From JAOUFP01 sp947085825 (GTDB taxonomy: Bacteria; Nitrospirota; Thermodesulfovibrionia; Thermodesulfovibrionales; UBA6898), in NCBI GenBank assembly GCA_947085825.1, contig CAMTXX010000030.1, positions 1-43,793 on the forward strand: DNA of 43,793 nucleotides, written 5' to 3'. The position numbers were made by a program, and so were the translations under genes. The notes under the pieces are model-generated. The model was not told the origin of the DNA, ran no database searches, and saw only the letters and a program-made list of their open reading frames with translations. Positions 16,200 to 24,479 of the stretch are shown piece after piece; the stretch's first letter is position 1; each line of letters begins with the position of its first letter.

Positions 16200-17501
16200 A
16201 TGAAAATTATCAAAAATAACTCTGATTTCCAGAAATTCCTTGATGCCCTGCAAGTGCGCGGCGCGGCGGCTGACAGCGCTGTTGAGCGGGATGTAAGAGG
16301 CATTCTTCAGGACGTAAAAGAAAACGGTGATAAAGCCGTGCTGAAATATACGAGAAAATTCGATGATAAAAAGGCAGAGGAACTCACTGTCACTGCTGCT
16401 GAGATCAAAAGAATTGCTGCAAAGGCAAAACCCGGGATTGTAAAGGCGCTGGAAAGCACTGCAAGGCGGATAAGGAAATTTCATGAAATGCAGGCGGATA
16501 GTTCATGGTCTTTTGCTGAAGGCGACACATTACTCGGACAGATTATCCGTCCGCTGAAGCGGGTCGGAGTTTATGTTCCGGGGGGAAAAGCTGCTTATCC
16601 TTCGACGGTTTTGATGAACGTCATCCCAGCTCAGGTTGCAGGGGTGAAAGATATAGTGGTCTGCGTTCCCGCACCTGAAGGGCAGTTAAATCCTCACGTA
16701 ATGGCAGCCCTAAGAATGCTTGGCATTAAAGAAGTCTATAAGATCGGCGGCGCACAGGCGGTCGGCGCAATGGCCTTCGGGACAAAGAACATCAATAAAG
16801 TCGATAAGATTGTAGGCCCCGGCAATATCTATGTCGCAACAGCCAAGAAGCTGGTATTCGGGATTGTTGACATCGATATGATCGCAGGCCCGAGTGAGAT
16901 TCTGATTATCGCAGACAAATCAGCGGATGCAGCCTTTATAGCAGCGGACTTGTTAGGCCAGGCAGAACATGATGAACTCGCCTCATCAGTGCTTATAACA
17001 GACTCCAGCGAGCTTGCAGAAAGGGTATCAAAGGAGATCAATTCGCAGTTGGCCGGACTTAAGAGGCGCAAAATTGCCAAGGCGTCCCTTGATAATTACG
17101 GGGCCATTGTTATTGCCGGAAATATTAAGGAAGCGGTCAAGCTTTCAAACCGGATAGCCCCGGAGCACCTGGAGGTTATGACGGAAAAGCCCATGGATAT
17201 TCTGCCGATGATCGAGAATGCCGGGGCGATATTTCTCGGCCCCTGGACGCCTGAGGCGCTGGGAGATTATGCGGCAGGGCCGAATCATACCCTGCCGACA
17301 GGCGGGACAGCGCGGTTTTTCTCGCCTTTGGGAGTTTATGATTTCTACAAACGCTCGAGCCTGCTCAGCTTCAGCAAAAAAGGTTTTCTGCGCTTGTCAA
17401 AGCTTGTAGAGACAATTGCTGAGGCCGAGGGACTTGAAGCCCATGGAAATACTATCCGGGTGAGAAAAAAGGGACTGAAAAGAATTACCAAAGAAATATA
17501 A
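16200..17501 (+). CDS. hisD: Histidinol dehydrogenase
   Basis: Catalyses the last two oxidations of histidine synthesis, histidinol to histidine, using NAD+ and zinc. It is 433 aa, normal length. VPGGKAAYPSTVLMN (126-140), GGAQAVGAMAFGT and VGPGNIYVATAKK are family blocks. Zinc ligand candidates Q254 and H257 lie in LGQAEHDE, and the general-base pair Glu-His in RIAPEHLEVM. DYAAGPNHTLPTGGTARFFS is intact. hisG follows after 23 bases. A promoter is seen very close to the ATG (see 16163-16191). Other his genes are not in the window. Confidence 0.97.
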   Translation: MKIIKNNSDFQKFLDALQVRGAAADSAVERDVRGILQDVKENGDKAVLKYTRKFDDKKAEELTVTAAEIKRIAAKAKPGIVKALESTARRIRKFHEMQADSSWSFAEGDTLLGQIIRPLKRVGVYVPGGKAAYPSTVLMNVIPAQVAGVKDIVVCVPAPEGQLNPHVMAALRMLGIKEVYKIGGAQAVGAMAFGTKNINKVDKIVGPGNIYVATAKKLVFGIVDIDMIAGPSEILIIADKSADAAFIAADLLGQAEHDELASSVLITDSSELAERVSKEINSQLAGLKRRKIAKASLDNYGAIVIAGNIKEAVKLSNRIAPEHLEVMTEKPMDILPMIENAGAIFLGPWTPEALGDYAAGPNHTLPTGGTARFFSPLGVYDFYKRSSLLSFSKKGFLRLSKLVETIAEAEGLEAHGNTIRVRKKGLKRITKEI

Positions 17502-17524
17502 ATAAATCAGGAAGGAATGTATGT

Positions 17525-18409
17525 ATGAAATCCAAAGCTAAAATTCTCAATCTGGGTCTGCCAAAGGGGAGCCTCCAGGAATCCACCTTGAAGCTTTTCA
17601 AAAAAGCAGGCTATCACATAGCTGTATCGAACCGCTCATATTATCCTGTTTTCGACGACAAGGACATAGAGTCCATGCTTATCAGGGCACAGGAGATGGC
17701 CAGATATGTCGAAAACGGTATTCTTGACTGCGGCCTGACCGGCCATGACTGGATAATGGAGCAGGCTGCTGATGTGCATGAGGTCGCTGAATTAAATTAC
17801 GGCAAAGAAGGCCTCAAACCTGTAAAATGGGTCATCGCTGTGCCTAATGATTCCAAAATAAAAACCATCAAAGACCTCAATGGCAAGCGGATAGCAACAG
17901 AGCTGGTAGGATTTACAAAGCGATATCTTAAATCCAAGAATATCAAGGCAGAGATCGATTTTTCATGGGGCGCCACAGAAGTGAAACCGCCGCATCTGGC
18001 AGATGCCATTGTCGAGTTGACTGAGACGGGATCGTCTCTTCGGGCGAATAACCTGAGAATTATCGAGACAGTTCTTGAATCAAGCACCAGATTTATAGCC
18101 AACAAAAAGGCCTGGCAGGACAAATGGAAAAGACAGAAGATGGAAAACATTGTCATGCTCTTAAAGGGCGCGCTTGCTGCTGAAGAAAAAGCCGGCCTTA
18201 AGATGAATGTTACACAGAAAGACCTGAAACATGTGATGAGTCTTCTGCCTGCGATGCACTCTCCGACGATATCCGCTCTGTCTGATGTGGGCTGGTATGA
18301 TCTTGATGTGGTGATAGACGAAAAAATGCTCTGTGACCTTATTCCCAAACTCAAAAAAGCCGGCGCCTCGGGAATTGTTGAATATCAGTTAAATAAAGTT
18401 ATTCCGTAG
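17525..18409 (+). CDS. hisG: ATP phosphoribosyltransferase, long form
   Basis: First, feedback-controlled step of histidine synthesis (ATP plus PRPP). The protein is 294 aa, so it is the long HisG_L form with its own C-terminal ACT-like regulatory domain (about 215-294) and should not need HisZ. LGLPKGSLQESTLKLF opens the catalytic part; GLTGHDWIMEQ and the PRPP loop region VELTETGSSLRANNLRII (about 160-177) are typical. GGAAGGAA lies before the ATG. It is second in the hisD-hisG pair. Confidence 0.95.
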   Translation: MKSKAKILNLGLPKGSLQESTLKLFKKAGYHIAVSNRSYYPVFDDKDIESMLIRAQEMARYVENGILDCGLTGHDWIMEQAADVHEVAELNYGKEGLKPVKWVIAVPNDSKIKTIKDLNGKRIATELVGFTKRYLKSKNIKAEIDFSWGATEVKPPHLADAIVELTETGSSLRANNLRIIETVLESSTRFIANKKAWQDKWKRQKMENIVMLLKGALAAEEKAGLKMNVTQKDLKHVMSLLPAMHSPTISALSDVGWYDLDVVIDEKMLCDLIPKLKKAGASGIVEYQLNKVIP

Positions 18410-18432
18410 CATTTTGAATAGGGGGTTTTTGC

Positions 18433-18460
18433 TTGACAAGAGTTATTTGTTTGCTATAAA
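18433..18460 (+). promoter_or_regulatory. Strong sigma70-like promoter of speD
   Basis: TTGACA (18433-18438), a 16-base spacer and TATAAA (18455-18460), with TG one base before the -10 box (extended -10). The start would be near 18467, giving an 18-base leader that contains AAGAAGG (18472-18478) before the ATG at 18485. Confidence 0.75.
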
Positions 18461-18484
18461 ATTTTTAGCTTAAGAAGGCATTTT

Positions 18485-18925
18485 ATGCCTAATACCAACT
18501 TTAAAGGGGGTAGAGGATTGCATGCTTTAGGTACCCATTTATTGGTGGAATTGAGGGACTGTAACCCGAAGATTCTAAAAGACTTGAAAAAGGTAAAAAA
18601 CGCATTAGTCTCTGCAGCAAAGGAAGCCAAAGCAACGATAGTTGATATATCCTTCCATGAGTTCAGCCCCTTCGGCATCAGCGGCATGGTGATCATTGCA
18701 GAATCACATCTTTCAATACATACGTGGCCGGAGTATGCGTATGCAGCGGTTGACATCTTCACGTGCGGAGACCTTATAAAACCGGAGGTTGCAGCGGCCT
18801 TCCTGACAAAGGAGTTCGAATGCAAGAGTCCTTCTTTTGTTGAAGTTAAAAGAGGGATACTGTCTCCTGTTAATGAAAAATTGCCGCATAAAATTACGAA
18901 TCTCGAATTAGCGCCCGTAATTTAA
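18485..18925 (+). CDS. speD: S-adenosylmethionine decarboxylase proenzyme
   Basis: Makes decarboxylated SAM for spermidine synthesis. It is the short prokaryotic form at 146 aa. The proenzyme cleaves itself to give a pyruvoyl group; the cleavage site reads E73-S74 in AESHLSIHTWPEY, with the catalytic His in IHTWPE and Cys in FTCGD. It has its own promoter with an extended -10 and a ribosome-binding site AAGAAGG. speE is not next to it. The following 250 bases are repeats, so speD is probably transcribed alone. Confidence 0.96.
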   Translation: MPNTNFKGGRGLHALGTHLLVELRDCNPKILKDLKKVKNALVSAAKEAKATIVDISFHEFSPFGISGMVIIAESHLSIHTWPEYAYAAVDIFTCGDLIKPEVAAAFLTKEFECKSPSFVEVKRGILSPVNEKLPHKITNLELAPVI

Positions 18926-18937
18926 ATAAGACCTGAA

Positions 18938-19126
18938 TTGAGCGATTCTTTTGTGAAGAATGTTTCCTGGTGCGCTTTCATAACAAAAAGCACTCACCCA
19001 TCAGGTGTCATTCCCGCAATCCCGTCCCGAAAGCTTTCGGGATTCGGGAGGTCGGTAATCCTTCCGAAAAAGCGGGAAAGATTCCCCGAAAGCTTTCGGG
19101 GAATGACAGAGTCGAGAATCGCTCAA
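18938..19126. repeat. 189-bp element with 12-bp terminal inverted repeats
   Basis: The ends TTGAGCGATTCT (18938-18949) and AGAATCGCTCAA (19115-19126) are perfect inverted repeats. Nested inside is a second element, GTCATTCCC (19007-19015) to GGGAATGAC (19099-19107), which itself contains two copies of the palindrome CCCGAAAGCTTTCGGG (19026-19041 and 19085-19100). No coding potential. It looks like one mobile repeat inserted in, or built from, another. Confidence 0.7.
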
Positions 19127-19176
19127 CTTGGGTAAGAATTATTTGGCAGCAGCAGCAGATTAATTATAAGAGAAAA

Positions 19177-19209
19177 AGAGAAGGCAGCGGTTATTGCCCT
19201 GCCTTCTCT
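19177..19209 (-). terminator. Rho-independent terminator after pgk (bidirectional)
   Basis: Stem AGAGAAGGCAG (19177-19187) with CTGCCTTCTCT (19199-19209), 11-base loop. On the minus strand it is followed by a T-rich run (TTTTTCTCTT) and lies directly after the pgk stop at 19211. On the plus strand it is followed by TTTATGTTTT, so it may also end transcripts from speD. Confidence 0.85.
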
Positions 19210-19210
19210 T

Positions 19211-20455
19211 TTATGTTTTCTCAGGAGCTTTGTCTGTCAGGGCTGCTATTCCGGGCAATTCCTTGCCTTCAAGCAGCTGAAGGGAAGCGCCCCCGCCAGT
19301 CGAAATAAAAGACAGGGCGTTTGTCACGCCTGCCCTGTGTACTGCAAGGGCAGTATCGCCACCCCCAACAATGGTTAGGGCATAAGCATCAGCTATAGAA
19401 TGGGCAATCGAAAAGGTCCCTCTGGAGAAGGCATCGATTTCAAATACTCCCATCGGACCGTTCCAGAGGATTGTTTTGGCATTTTCCAGCGCCTCTGAAA
19501 ATAATTTCACGGTGGCAGGCCCTATATCAAGCGCCTTCCAGCCTTTCGGGATTTCCATAGTGGGAACAATTTTTGTTTCAGCCCCTGGCTCCAAAGTCTG
19601 CGCGATAACACAGTCTACAGGAAGATAAAATTTTATGCCTGCACTTTTCAGTTTTTTCCGGATCCGCTGTGCTGTTTCGATCATATCAGCTTCGACAAGC
19701 GAGTCTCCGACTTCGTATCCCATGGCCTTGATAAAGGTAAAGGCCATGCCGCCGCCTACGAGCACCTTGTCAACCTTGTCCTCAAGGTGCTCAAGGACCC
19801 CGATCTTGCCGGACACCTTTGCGCCACCCAGCACCGCCACGAAAGGCCGTATAGGATTATCTACAACACCTTTTAAATATTCTATTTCCTTCTTCATCAG
19901 GAACCCGGCAGCCGATGGAAGGAACTTGGCAATTCCTACAGTCGAGGCATGTACTCTATGGGCAGCGCCAAAGGCATCGTTGACAAAAAAGTCAGCGAGC
20001 TTTGCGAGGCTTTTAGCAAAATTCTCATTATTTTCTTCTTCTTCAGCGTGATATCTCAGGTTTTCAAGCAAAATAACATCGCCGTCTTTCATTTTGGAGA
20101 TAAGACTTTCAACTTGGGGGCCGATGCAGTCAGGCGCAAAAATAACGTCTTTGTCAAGCAGACGCTGAAGTCTTTTTGCAACAGGCGCCAGACTATAACG
20201 GGGGTCCGGCTTTCCTTTCGGCCTGCCAAGGTGAGAGGCCAGAATGACCCTGGCCCCTTCATCAATAACATAATTAATTGTCGGCACTGTGGAACGTATC
20301 CTGCTGTCATCAGTGATTCTCAGATTGTCGTCAAAAGGGACATTGAAATCAACCCTGATAAAGACCTTCTTCCCTTTTATGTTAAGCTCATCGATCGAAA
20401 GCTTATCAAGCACATCCTTTATTGACAAAGTATCTGAGTTGCTTTTTCTTATCAT
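19211..20455 (-). CDS. pgk: Phosphoglycerate kinase
   Basis: Glycolytic ATP-forming kinase acting on 1,3-bisphosphoglycerate. The protein is 414 aa. FIRVDFNVPFDDN, LASHLGRPKG, HRVHASTVGIAKFLPSAAGF and the C-terminal GGGDTALAV, FISTGGGASLQLLEG blocks are all present. The start at 20455 gives about 18 residues before the usual N-terminus (IDELNIKGKKVFIRVDF); AGGAG lies ten bases upstream, so the longer form is retained with some doubt. It is 21 bases downstream of gap and is followed by a clear terminator. Confidence 0.96.
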   Translation of the reverse strand: MIRKSNSDTLSIKDVLDKLSIDELNIKGKKVFIRVDFNVPFDDNLRITDDSRIRSTVPTINYVIDEGARVILASHLGRPKGKPDPRYSLAPVAKRLQRLLDKDVIFAPDCIGPQVESLISKMKDGDVILLENLRYHAEEEENNENFAKSLAKLADFFVNDAFGAAHRVHASTVGIAKFLPSAAGFLMKKEIEYLKGVVDNPIRPFVAVLGGAKVSGKIGVLEHLEDKVDKVLVGGGMAFTFIKAMGYEVGDSLVEADMIETAQRIRKKLKSAGIKFYLPVDCVIAQTLEPGAETKIVPTMEIPKGWKALDIGPATVKLFSEALENAKTILWNGPMGVFEIDAFSRGTFSIAHSIADAYALTIVGGGDTALAVHRAGVTNALSFISTGGGASLQLLEGKELPGIAALTDKAPEKT

Positions 20456-20476
20456 CGGGAATCAGCTCCTTATATA

Positions 20477-21484
20477 TCAGCTTCGTTTGTTGATAATGTA
20501 AATGGCAAGGTCCCTGAGTCGTGAGCTGTAGCCCCATTCATTGTCATACCATGAAATGACTTTGACCATTCTCTTTTCCATGACTTTTGTCAATGTTGCG
20601 TCAAAGATAGAGGAGTGGGGATTGCCGTTGAAGTCTACAGAGACAAGGGGCTCTTCCGTATACTGGAGAATCCCTTTCATAGGCCCTTCAGCCCATTTTT
20701 TCATAACAGCGTTCACCTCAGCCTCGGTCGTATCTTTGTTCAGTTCTGCAACCAGATCAACAGCCGATACGTTTGGCGTAGTGACCCTCATCGCAAAGCC
20801 ATCAAGTTTTCCCTTCAGCTCCGGCAGTACCAGTCCTATAGCCTTCGCAGCGCCGGTAGTGGAAGGAATCATGGAAAGCGCGGCTGCCCTTGCCCTTCTT
20901 AAGTCCTTGTGCGGCAGGTCAAGGATCCTCTGATCATTGGTATAGGAATGCACCGTTGTCATAAGTCCTCTAATAATACCGAATTCCTTATGCAGGACTT
21001 TTGCTATAGGGGCAAGGCAGTTTGTCGTACATGAAGCGTTTGATATGATTTTGTGTTTTGACGGGTCAAGGATTTCTTCATTGATCCCCAGACAGACGGT
21101 CACATCAGGTTCATTTGCCGGCGCTGATATGATGACCCATTTTGCACCTGCCTCAAGGTGTTTTGTGGCGTTCTGTCTGTCAGTGAAAAGGCCGGTAGAC
21201 TCGATGACAATATCAACATTCAGGTCTTTCCAGGGAAGTTTTTCAGGTGATCTTTCTGCAGAGATCTTTATCTCATGTCCGTCTACGATAAGGCTGTTGT
21301 CCTTAGCTTGTACGTCTGCCTGAAAAATCCCGTGCACCGAATCATATTTAAGAAGATGGGCGAGTGTCCTGGCGTCTGTGAGATCATTGATCGCAACAAT
21401 CTCAAACTCCTGATAACCTTTGCTTGCCCTGAGAAAGTTCCTGCCGATCCTGCCAAAACCATTGATTGCTATGCGTACTGACAT
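20477..21484 (-). CDS. gap: Glyceraldehyde-3-phosphate dehydrogenase
   Basis: NAD(P)-dependent glycolytic enzyme, 335 aa. INGFGRIGRNFLRA (7-20) is the dinucleotide-binding start; catalytic C152 lies in SNASCTTNCLAP; SWYDNEWGYSSRL ends the protein. The residue following the second beta strand in AINDLTDART is Asp (D34), which usually goes with preference for NAD+. GGGGG precedes the ATG. DUF1015, gap and pgk are tightly spaced (11 and 21 bases) and likely form one operon. Confidence 0.97.
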   Translation of the reverse strand: MSVRIAINGFGRIGRNFLRASKGYQEFEIVAINDLTDARTLAHLLKYDSVHGIFQADVQAKDNSLIVDGHEIKISAERSPEKLPWKDLNVDIVIESTGLFTDRQNATKHLEAGAKWVIISAPANEPDVTVCLGINEEILDPSKHKIISNASCTTNCLAPIAKVLHKEFGIIRGLMTTVHSYTNDQRILDLPHKDLRRARAAALSMIPSTTGAAKAIGLVLPELKGKLDGFAMRVTTPNVSAVDLVAELNKDTTEAEVNAVMKKWAEGPMKGILQYTEEPLVSVDFNGNPHSSIFDATLTKVMEKRMVKVISWYDNEWGYSSRLRDLAIYIINKRS

Positions 21485-21495
21485 TGATACCCCCT

Positions 21496-22752
21496 TTAAA
21501 AAGTGTTTTTGAAAATATTCAAGACCAATCCTGTTAAGAGCTTCGGATAAAAATATGTAGATTTAGGCGGCATTCTTAATGACGCCAGTGCGACCTTTTC
21601 AACATCCCCGACTTGAGTAGGGTTCAGAAAAAAGGCTGCGCTAAAAGTATTCTCTTTTACGAGGCTTATGCACTTATTTACATCCATTTCATAGGAAATG
21701 CCGTCATTGATGTCCAGTTTCCTGAAAATAAGCTCGTGAAGCACTGTTACGTCAAGGTCTTTCAGCGCAGGCGCTGCATCTGAAATGCCTTCGCCTTTGT
21801 AACTAAGCTTATACCATGAATCGCCGCCTTTATACAAACCGAAAACATCTCTTTTCCCTGCGATTGAATCAGCAATATCAAAGCTGCCGCTTATCTGCTG
21901 TATTTCAAAATCAGATGAAAGCCTGTCCAAGGCATCGGCAGGGATATTCCTCACGAGTCTGTGCGTCGGGAGTATGGTCAGACCTTCGTCAGACATGTTT
22001 GCAAGAAACATCAGAACATAATCAAAAGGCCTTGCTGAGCCGGAATCCCCTTCTTTTTCCCGCATTTCTTTCCGGTACTCCAGGGCAGTCTCATACCGGT
22101 GGTGCCCGTCGGCAATGAATATGGCCTTGTCCTTAAGTTCGTTTTTAATAATATTAATTGTATCGCTGTCTTCTATTGCCCATAGCCGGTGGATTGCTCC
22201 GTCGGCGTCTTTTGCAGCAATGTAAGGCTGAGTTTTGTTTATATCTGAGAGGACAGAGGAAGTTTTTCCGTCCGGACTGTTATAGAGCGAGAAGATCGGA
22301 CTGATGTTTGCGCCGCATATCCGCATCAGTTCCAGACGGTCTTGCTTGGGTTTGGAATGGGTGCATTCGTGGGGGTGAATATTGCCCTTGCCAAGCTCCT
22401 CAAGCCTTACGAGGCCGAGAAAGCCTCTCAAGGTCTGCTCCTTGCCGTGTATTTTGTACGCTAGCTCGCAGGAATAGAAGCAAGGGGTCCGGCTTGTTAT
22501 AAGAACACCTTCTTTTAACCAGTTCTCAAGTAATTTTTGGGCCCTGGTGTATTTGTTTTCAGCGCTGTCGTCTCCGGGGAGTTCTTTGCCGAAATCTATG
22601 CGGACAATATTATGCGGACTTTTCCTGTACAGTTCTTCCTTGTATTCAGGCGTAATAATATCGTAGGGAGGAGCAAGCAAATCTTCCCCTGCGGCCTTTG
22701 ATGCCTGGGGTACATTAAAAAGGACACCTTTAAAAGGGACTACTTCAGCCAT
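21496..22752 (-). CDS. DUF1015-family protein
   Basis: Protein of 418 aa of the DUF1015 family. Recognisable parts are the N-terminal VPFKGVLFN...LLAPPYDIITPEYKEELYRKSPHN region, FLGLVRLEELGKGNIHPHE, the hallmark FIADGHHRYETALEYR (about 213-228) and LTILPTHRLV. The biochemical function of the family is not established to my knowledge; a His-rich GHHR motif suggests a catalytic or metal site. It sits directly upstream of gap and pgk. The ribosome-binding site GAGGAA is present before the ATG. Confidence 0.88.
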   Translation of the reverse strand: MAEVVPFKGVLFNVPQASKAAGEDLLAPPYDIITPEYKEELYRKSPHNIVRIDFGKELPGDDSAENKYTRAQKLLENWLKEGVLITSRTPCFYSCELAYKIHGKEQTLRGFLGLVRLEELGKGNIHPHECTHSKPKQDRLELMRICGANISPIFSLYNSPDGKTSSVLSDINKTQPYIAAKDADGAIHRLWAIEDSDTINIIKNELKDKAIFIADGHHRYETALEYRKEMREKEGDSGSARPFDYVLMFLANMSDEGLTILPTHRLVRNIPADALDRLSSDFEIQQISGSFDIADSIAGKRDVFGLYKGGDSWYKLSYKGEGISDAAPALKDLDVTVLHELIFRKLDINDGISYEMDVNKCISLVKENTFSAAFFLNPTQVGDVEKVALASLRMPPKSTYFYPKLLTGLVLNIFKNTF

Positions 22753-22970
22753 GTTGTTAATTCCTCGTGAAAAAAAGATTTGTTATTGTAGCATGTGGAT
22801 TCTTTTGAATTCCAGCATAAGAAAAAAGCCGGCTAAGCTATACAGAGCGTCATTAATAATTGCACATGCTTTGTCATTCCCGCTTGCCGGGAATCTTTCT
22901 TTCCGGAAGGATGCCGGACAAGCCGGCATGACACTTATTGGTGTGTTTGCATACTTTTGCAAGAACCTCA
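22753..22970. repeat. Intergenic region with GTCATTCCC repeat
   Basis: Non-coding gap between the PpiD-like gene and the DUF1015 gene. A 60-base repeat (22873-22932) runs from GTCATTCCCG to GCCGGCATGAC and contains the hairpins CCCGCTTGCCGGG-like and GCCGGACAAGCCGGC. It belongs to the same dispersed class as 19007-19107 and 24714-24775. Promoters for the gap operon are expected here but none stands out. Confidence 0.6.
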
Positions 22971-23639
22971 TTATGATATGAGATCCCGGTATTCTTTTAT
23001 CTTTAATGATTTCTTGTATCCAGCGATATAAGCTTTTACCGCCTTGTCCTTTGCATCGTTCAGCATGGCGTCTTTCAGGGCCTTTAATGTCTGTTCATCC
23101 GCGGATATATTCCCCAGGTCAATAACAGGTGAAGCGGCTGAGAGTTCGATAAGCCGGGTCATTCTTGTTATCGTGAGTTCCTGCCTTTTCATTGCTTCAT
23201 ATATTTCGGGAGTCATTCTCGATAGCCGCAGGGTGTTCTGATATATCTGACTGTCAAAAACCCCGTTTTGCATGAATGCGGGTTCATTGATGATCGCCTC
23301 GTTTAATTCTTCATCGCTCACCTTGATTCCGTTTTCAGCAGCAGCAAGAAGCAATACACGATTGCCTATCAGTGAGTCAAGCACAGAATCTTTCAGTTTC
23401 AGTTCTTTCTGCATCTGTTCATCGAATTTTTCTTTATACAGGTCTTTGTAAAATCTGAAGGAGTTATCATAGGCCCGGTAGTATTCATCCCGGGTTATTT
23501 TGTGCTTGCCGACTTCTGCAACAATGCCGCCGCCGCTTGTATTATCAACCGTGCCGACCCCCCAGAAAATAAATGAAAGTATCACGATAAAGAAAAGCAC
23601 ATAAAAGTATTTGGCATGTTGGCGCATCATTTTAAGCAT
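22971..23639 (-). CDS. PpiD/SurA N-terminal domain protein, no PPIase domain
   Basis: Membrane-anchored periplasmic chaperone-like protein, 222 aa. A short cytosolic start (MLKMMRQHAKYF) is followed by one transmembrane helix (residues about 12-29, VLFFIVILSFIFWGVGTV), then the SurA_N-type helical domain: VGKHKITRDEYYRAYDN and LDSLIGNRVLLLAAAENGIKVSDEELNEAI are typical. PpiD and SurA proteins usually go on into one or two parvulin domains and 600 residues; here the protein ends in a basic helix after about 220. Either it is a short natural form or a truncated gene. The strong GGGAGG site supports the start. Confidence 0.85.
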   Translation of the reverse strand: MLKMMRQHAKYFYVLFFIVILSFIFWGVGTVDNTSGGGIVAEVGKHKITRDEYYRAYDNSFRFYKDLYKEKFDEQMQKELKLKDSVLDSLIGNRVLLLAAAENGIKVSDEELNEAIINEPAFMQNGVFDSQIYQNTLRLSRMTPEIYEAMKRQELTITRMTRLIELSAASPVIDLGNISADEQTLKALKDAMLNDAKDKAVKAYIAGYKKSLKIKEYRDLIS

Positions 23640-23993
23640 TTAATTAATACCTCCCGGTGAAATAATCTTCAAAAATTTGTTTAACCTATAAAAAGCATTT
23701 GGCCGCAGATTTGCACAGATATTTCAGAGACTTATCAAAAAATAGTGAATCACCTTTTTGCGCCTAAAGTGCCTACTGTTGGGTGAAGCCTTTTATCCTT
23801 ATCAAACATTTGTTTTATCTGTGTTTATCCGTGTTCATCCGTGGCTAACTGCCGTTTTTAGGTTTAATGGTCGAATATAATTTTATCAGTAAAGCGGTCT
23901 ATAAGGAAAGCCCCTGATTCAACTGCGACATTCCCTGTATTTTTTCCCCGCTTAACGGATGATAATATCTACTGCAGAAGCAGGGTTTTATGT
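23640..23993. other. Intergenic region between hfq and the PpiD-like gene
   Basis: Non-coding. Its main content is a 182-bp repeat (23683-23864). On the minus strand, 23864-23970, there is a 33-codon open frame ending at the repeat (SSVKRGKNTGNVAVESGAF then LIDRFTDKIIFDH) without a start codon; it might be a broken gene end, but I do not recognise it. Confidence 0.5.
23683..23864. repeat. Dispersed 170-180-bp repeat, copy 1
   Basis: It runs from AACCTATAAAAAGCATTTGG to the inverse of AACCTAAAAACGGCAGTTAG. The two ends form imperfect inverted repeats (AACCTA..AAA..GC..TT.GCC.C.G). An inverted copy lies at 36771-36936 and related ends flank 6659-6947. The right half (TTATCCGTGTTCATCCGTGG and neighbours) is nearly identical between the two full copies; the middle is diverged. 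Confidence 0.75.
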
Positions 23994-24236
23994 TTATTGC
24001 TCGCTTTCAAACCTGATGTCTATATCTTTTTCCGGGACGATGGTCGAAATAGCGTGCTTGTAAATAAACTGCTGGTTTACGTCTTTTACCAGAATAACGA
24101 AATTATCAAAAGCCTTGACAAATCCCTTCAGGCGCACTCCATTGGTCAGGAAGATTATCACCGGCACCTTATCCTTCCGGAGTTGATTAAGATAATTATC
24201 CTGAAGGCTCTGGCTCTGGCTCTTGCTGTTGGACAT
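23994..24236 (-). CDS. hfq: RNA chaperone Hfq
   Basis: Sm-like hexameric RNA-binding protein that pairs small RNAs with mRNAs. It is 80 aa. The Sm1 motif (VIIFLTNGVRLKGFVKAFDNF) and the Sm2 motif (YKHAISTIVP, with the KH pair of the uridine-binding pore) are complete, and the N-terminal LQDNYLNQLRKDKVPV has the conserved Gln of the proximal face. The ATG at 24236 is chosen because AGGGGGG lies six bases before it and overlaps the upstream in-frame GTG at 24242. No miaA is next to it. Its presence implies regulation by small RNAs. Confidence 0.96.
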   Translation of the reverse strand: MSNSKSQSQSLQDNYLNQLRKDKVPVIIFLTNGVRLKGFVKAFDNFVILVKDVNQQFIYKHAISTIVPEKDIDIRFESEQ

Positions 24237-24242
24237 TTGCAC

Positions 24243-24479
24243 CCCCCTGTTTTCTTAAGTAGATAGTAACATGAGTAATATTTTATTTACCTTAAATGAT
24301 TTTCCCTAATTATTCAAGAGCTTTGAACCGGTCTTGAAATATTCATAGAACTCACAAGAAAGTGAAAACCCCTTCCGGGCAAAAAAAATCCGCTTTAAAT
24401 TCAAAGCGTTTACCTGCAAAAGTGTAGTGACTTACAAAAGTGTAATCCTGTGACAAGCAATATTTCCTTGTAAATCAAA
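24243..24479. other. Intergenic region upstream of hfq
   Basis: AT-rich and non-coding. It contains an 11-base direct repeat, ACAAAAGTGTA (one complete and one nearly complete copy, near 24416-24426 and 24434-24444). The hfq promoter should lie near 24250-24330, but no -35/-10 pair was convincing. The right border runs into the helicase remnant. Confidence 0.5.

Noticed and set aside
18938..19135. Open frames in the speD-pgk gap
   Set aside because: They translate inverted repeats (palindromic DNA gives open frames by chance) and have no ribosome-binding sites.
23864..23970. 33-codon minus-strand frame downstream of hfq
   Set aside because: No start codon, ends at a repeat, not recognised; at most a fragment.
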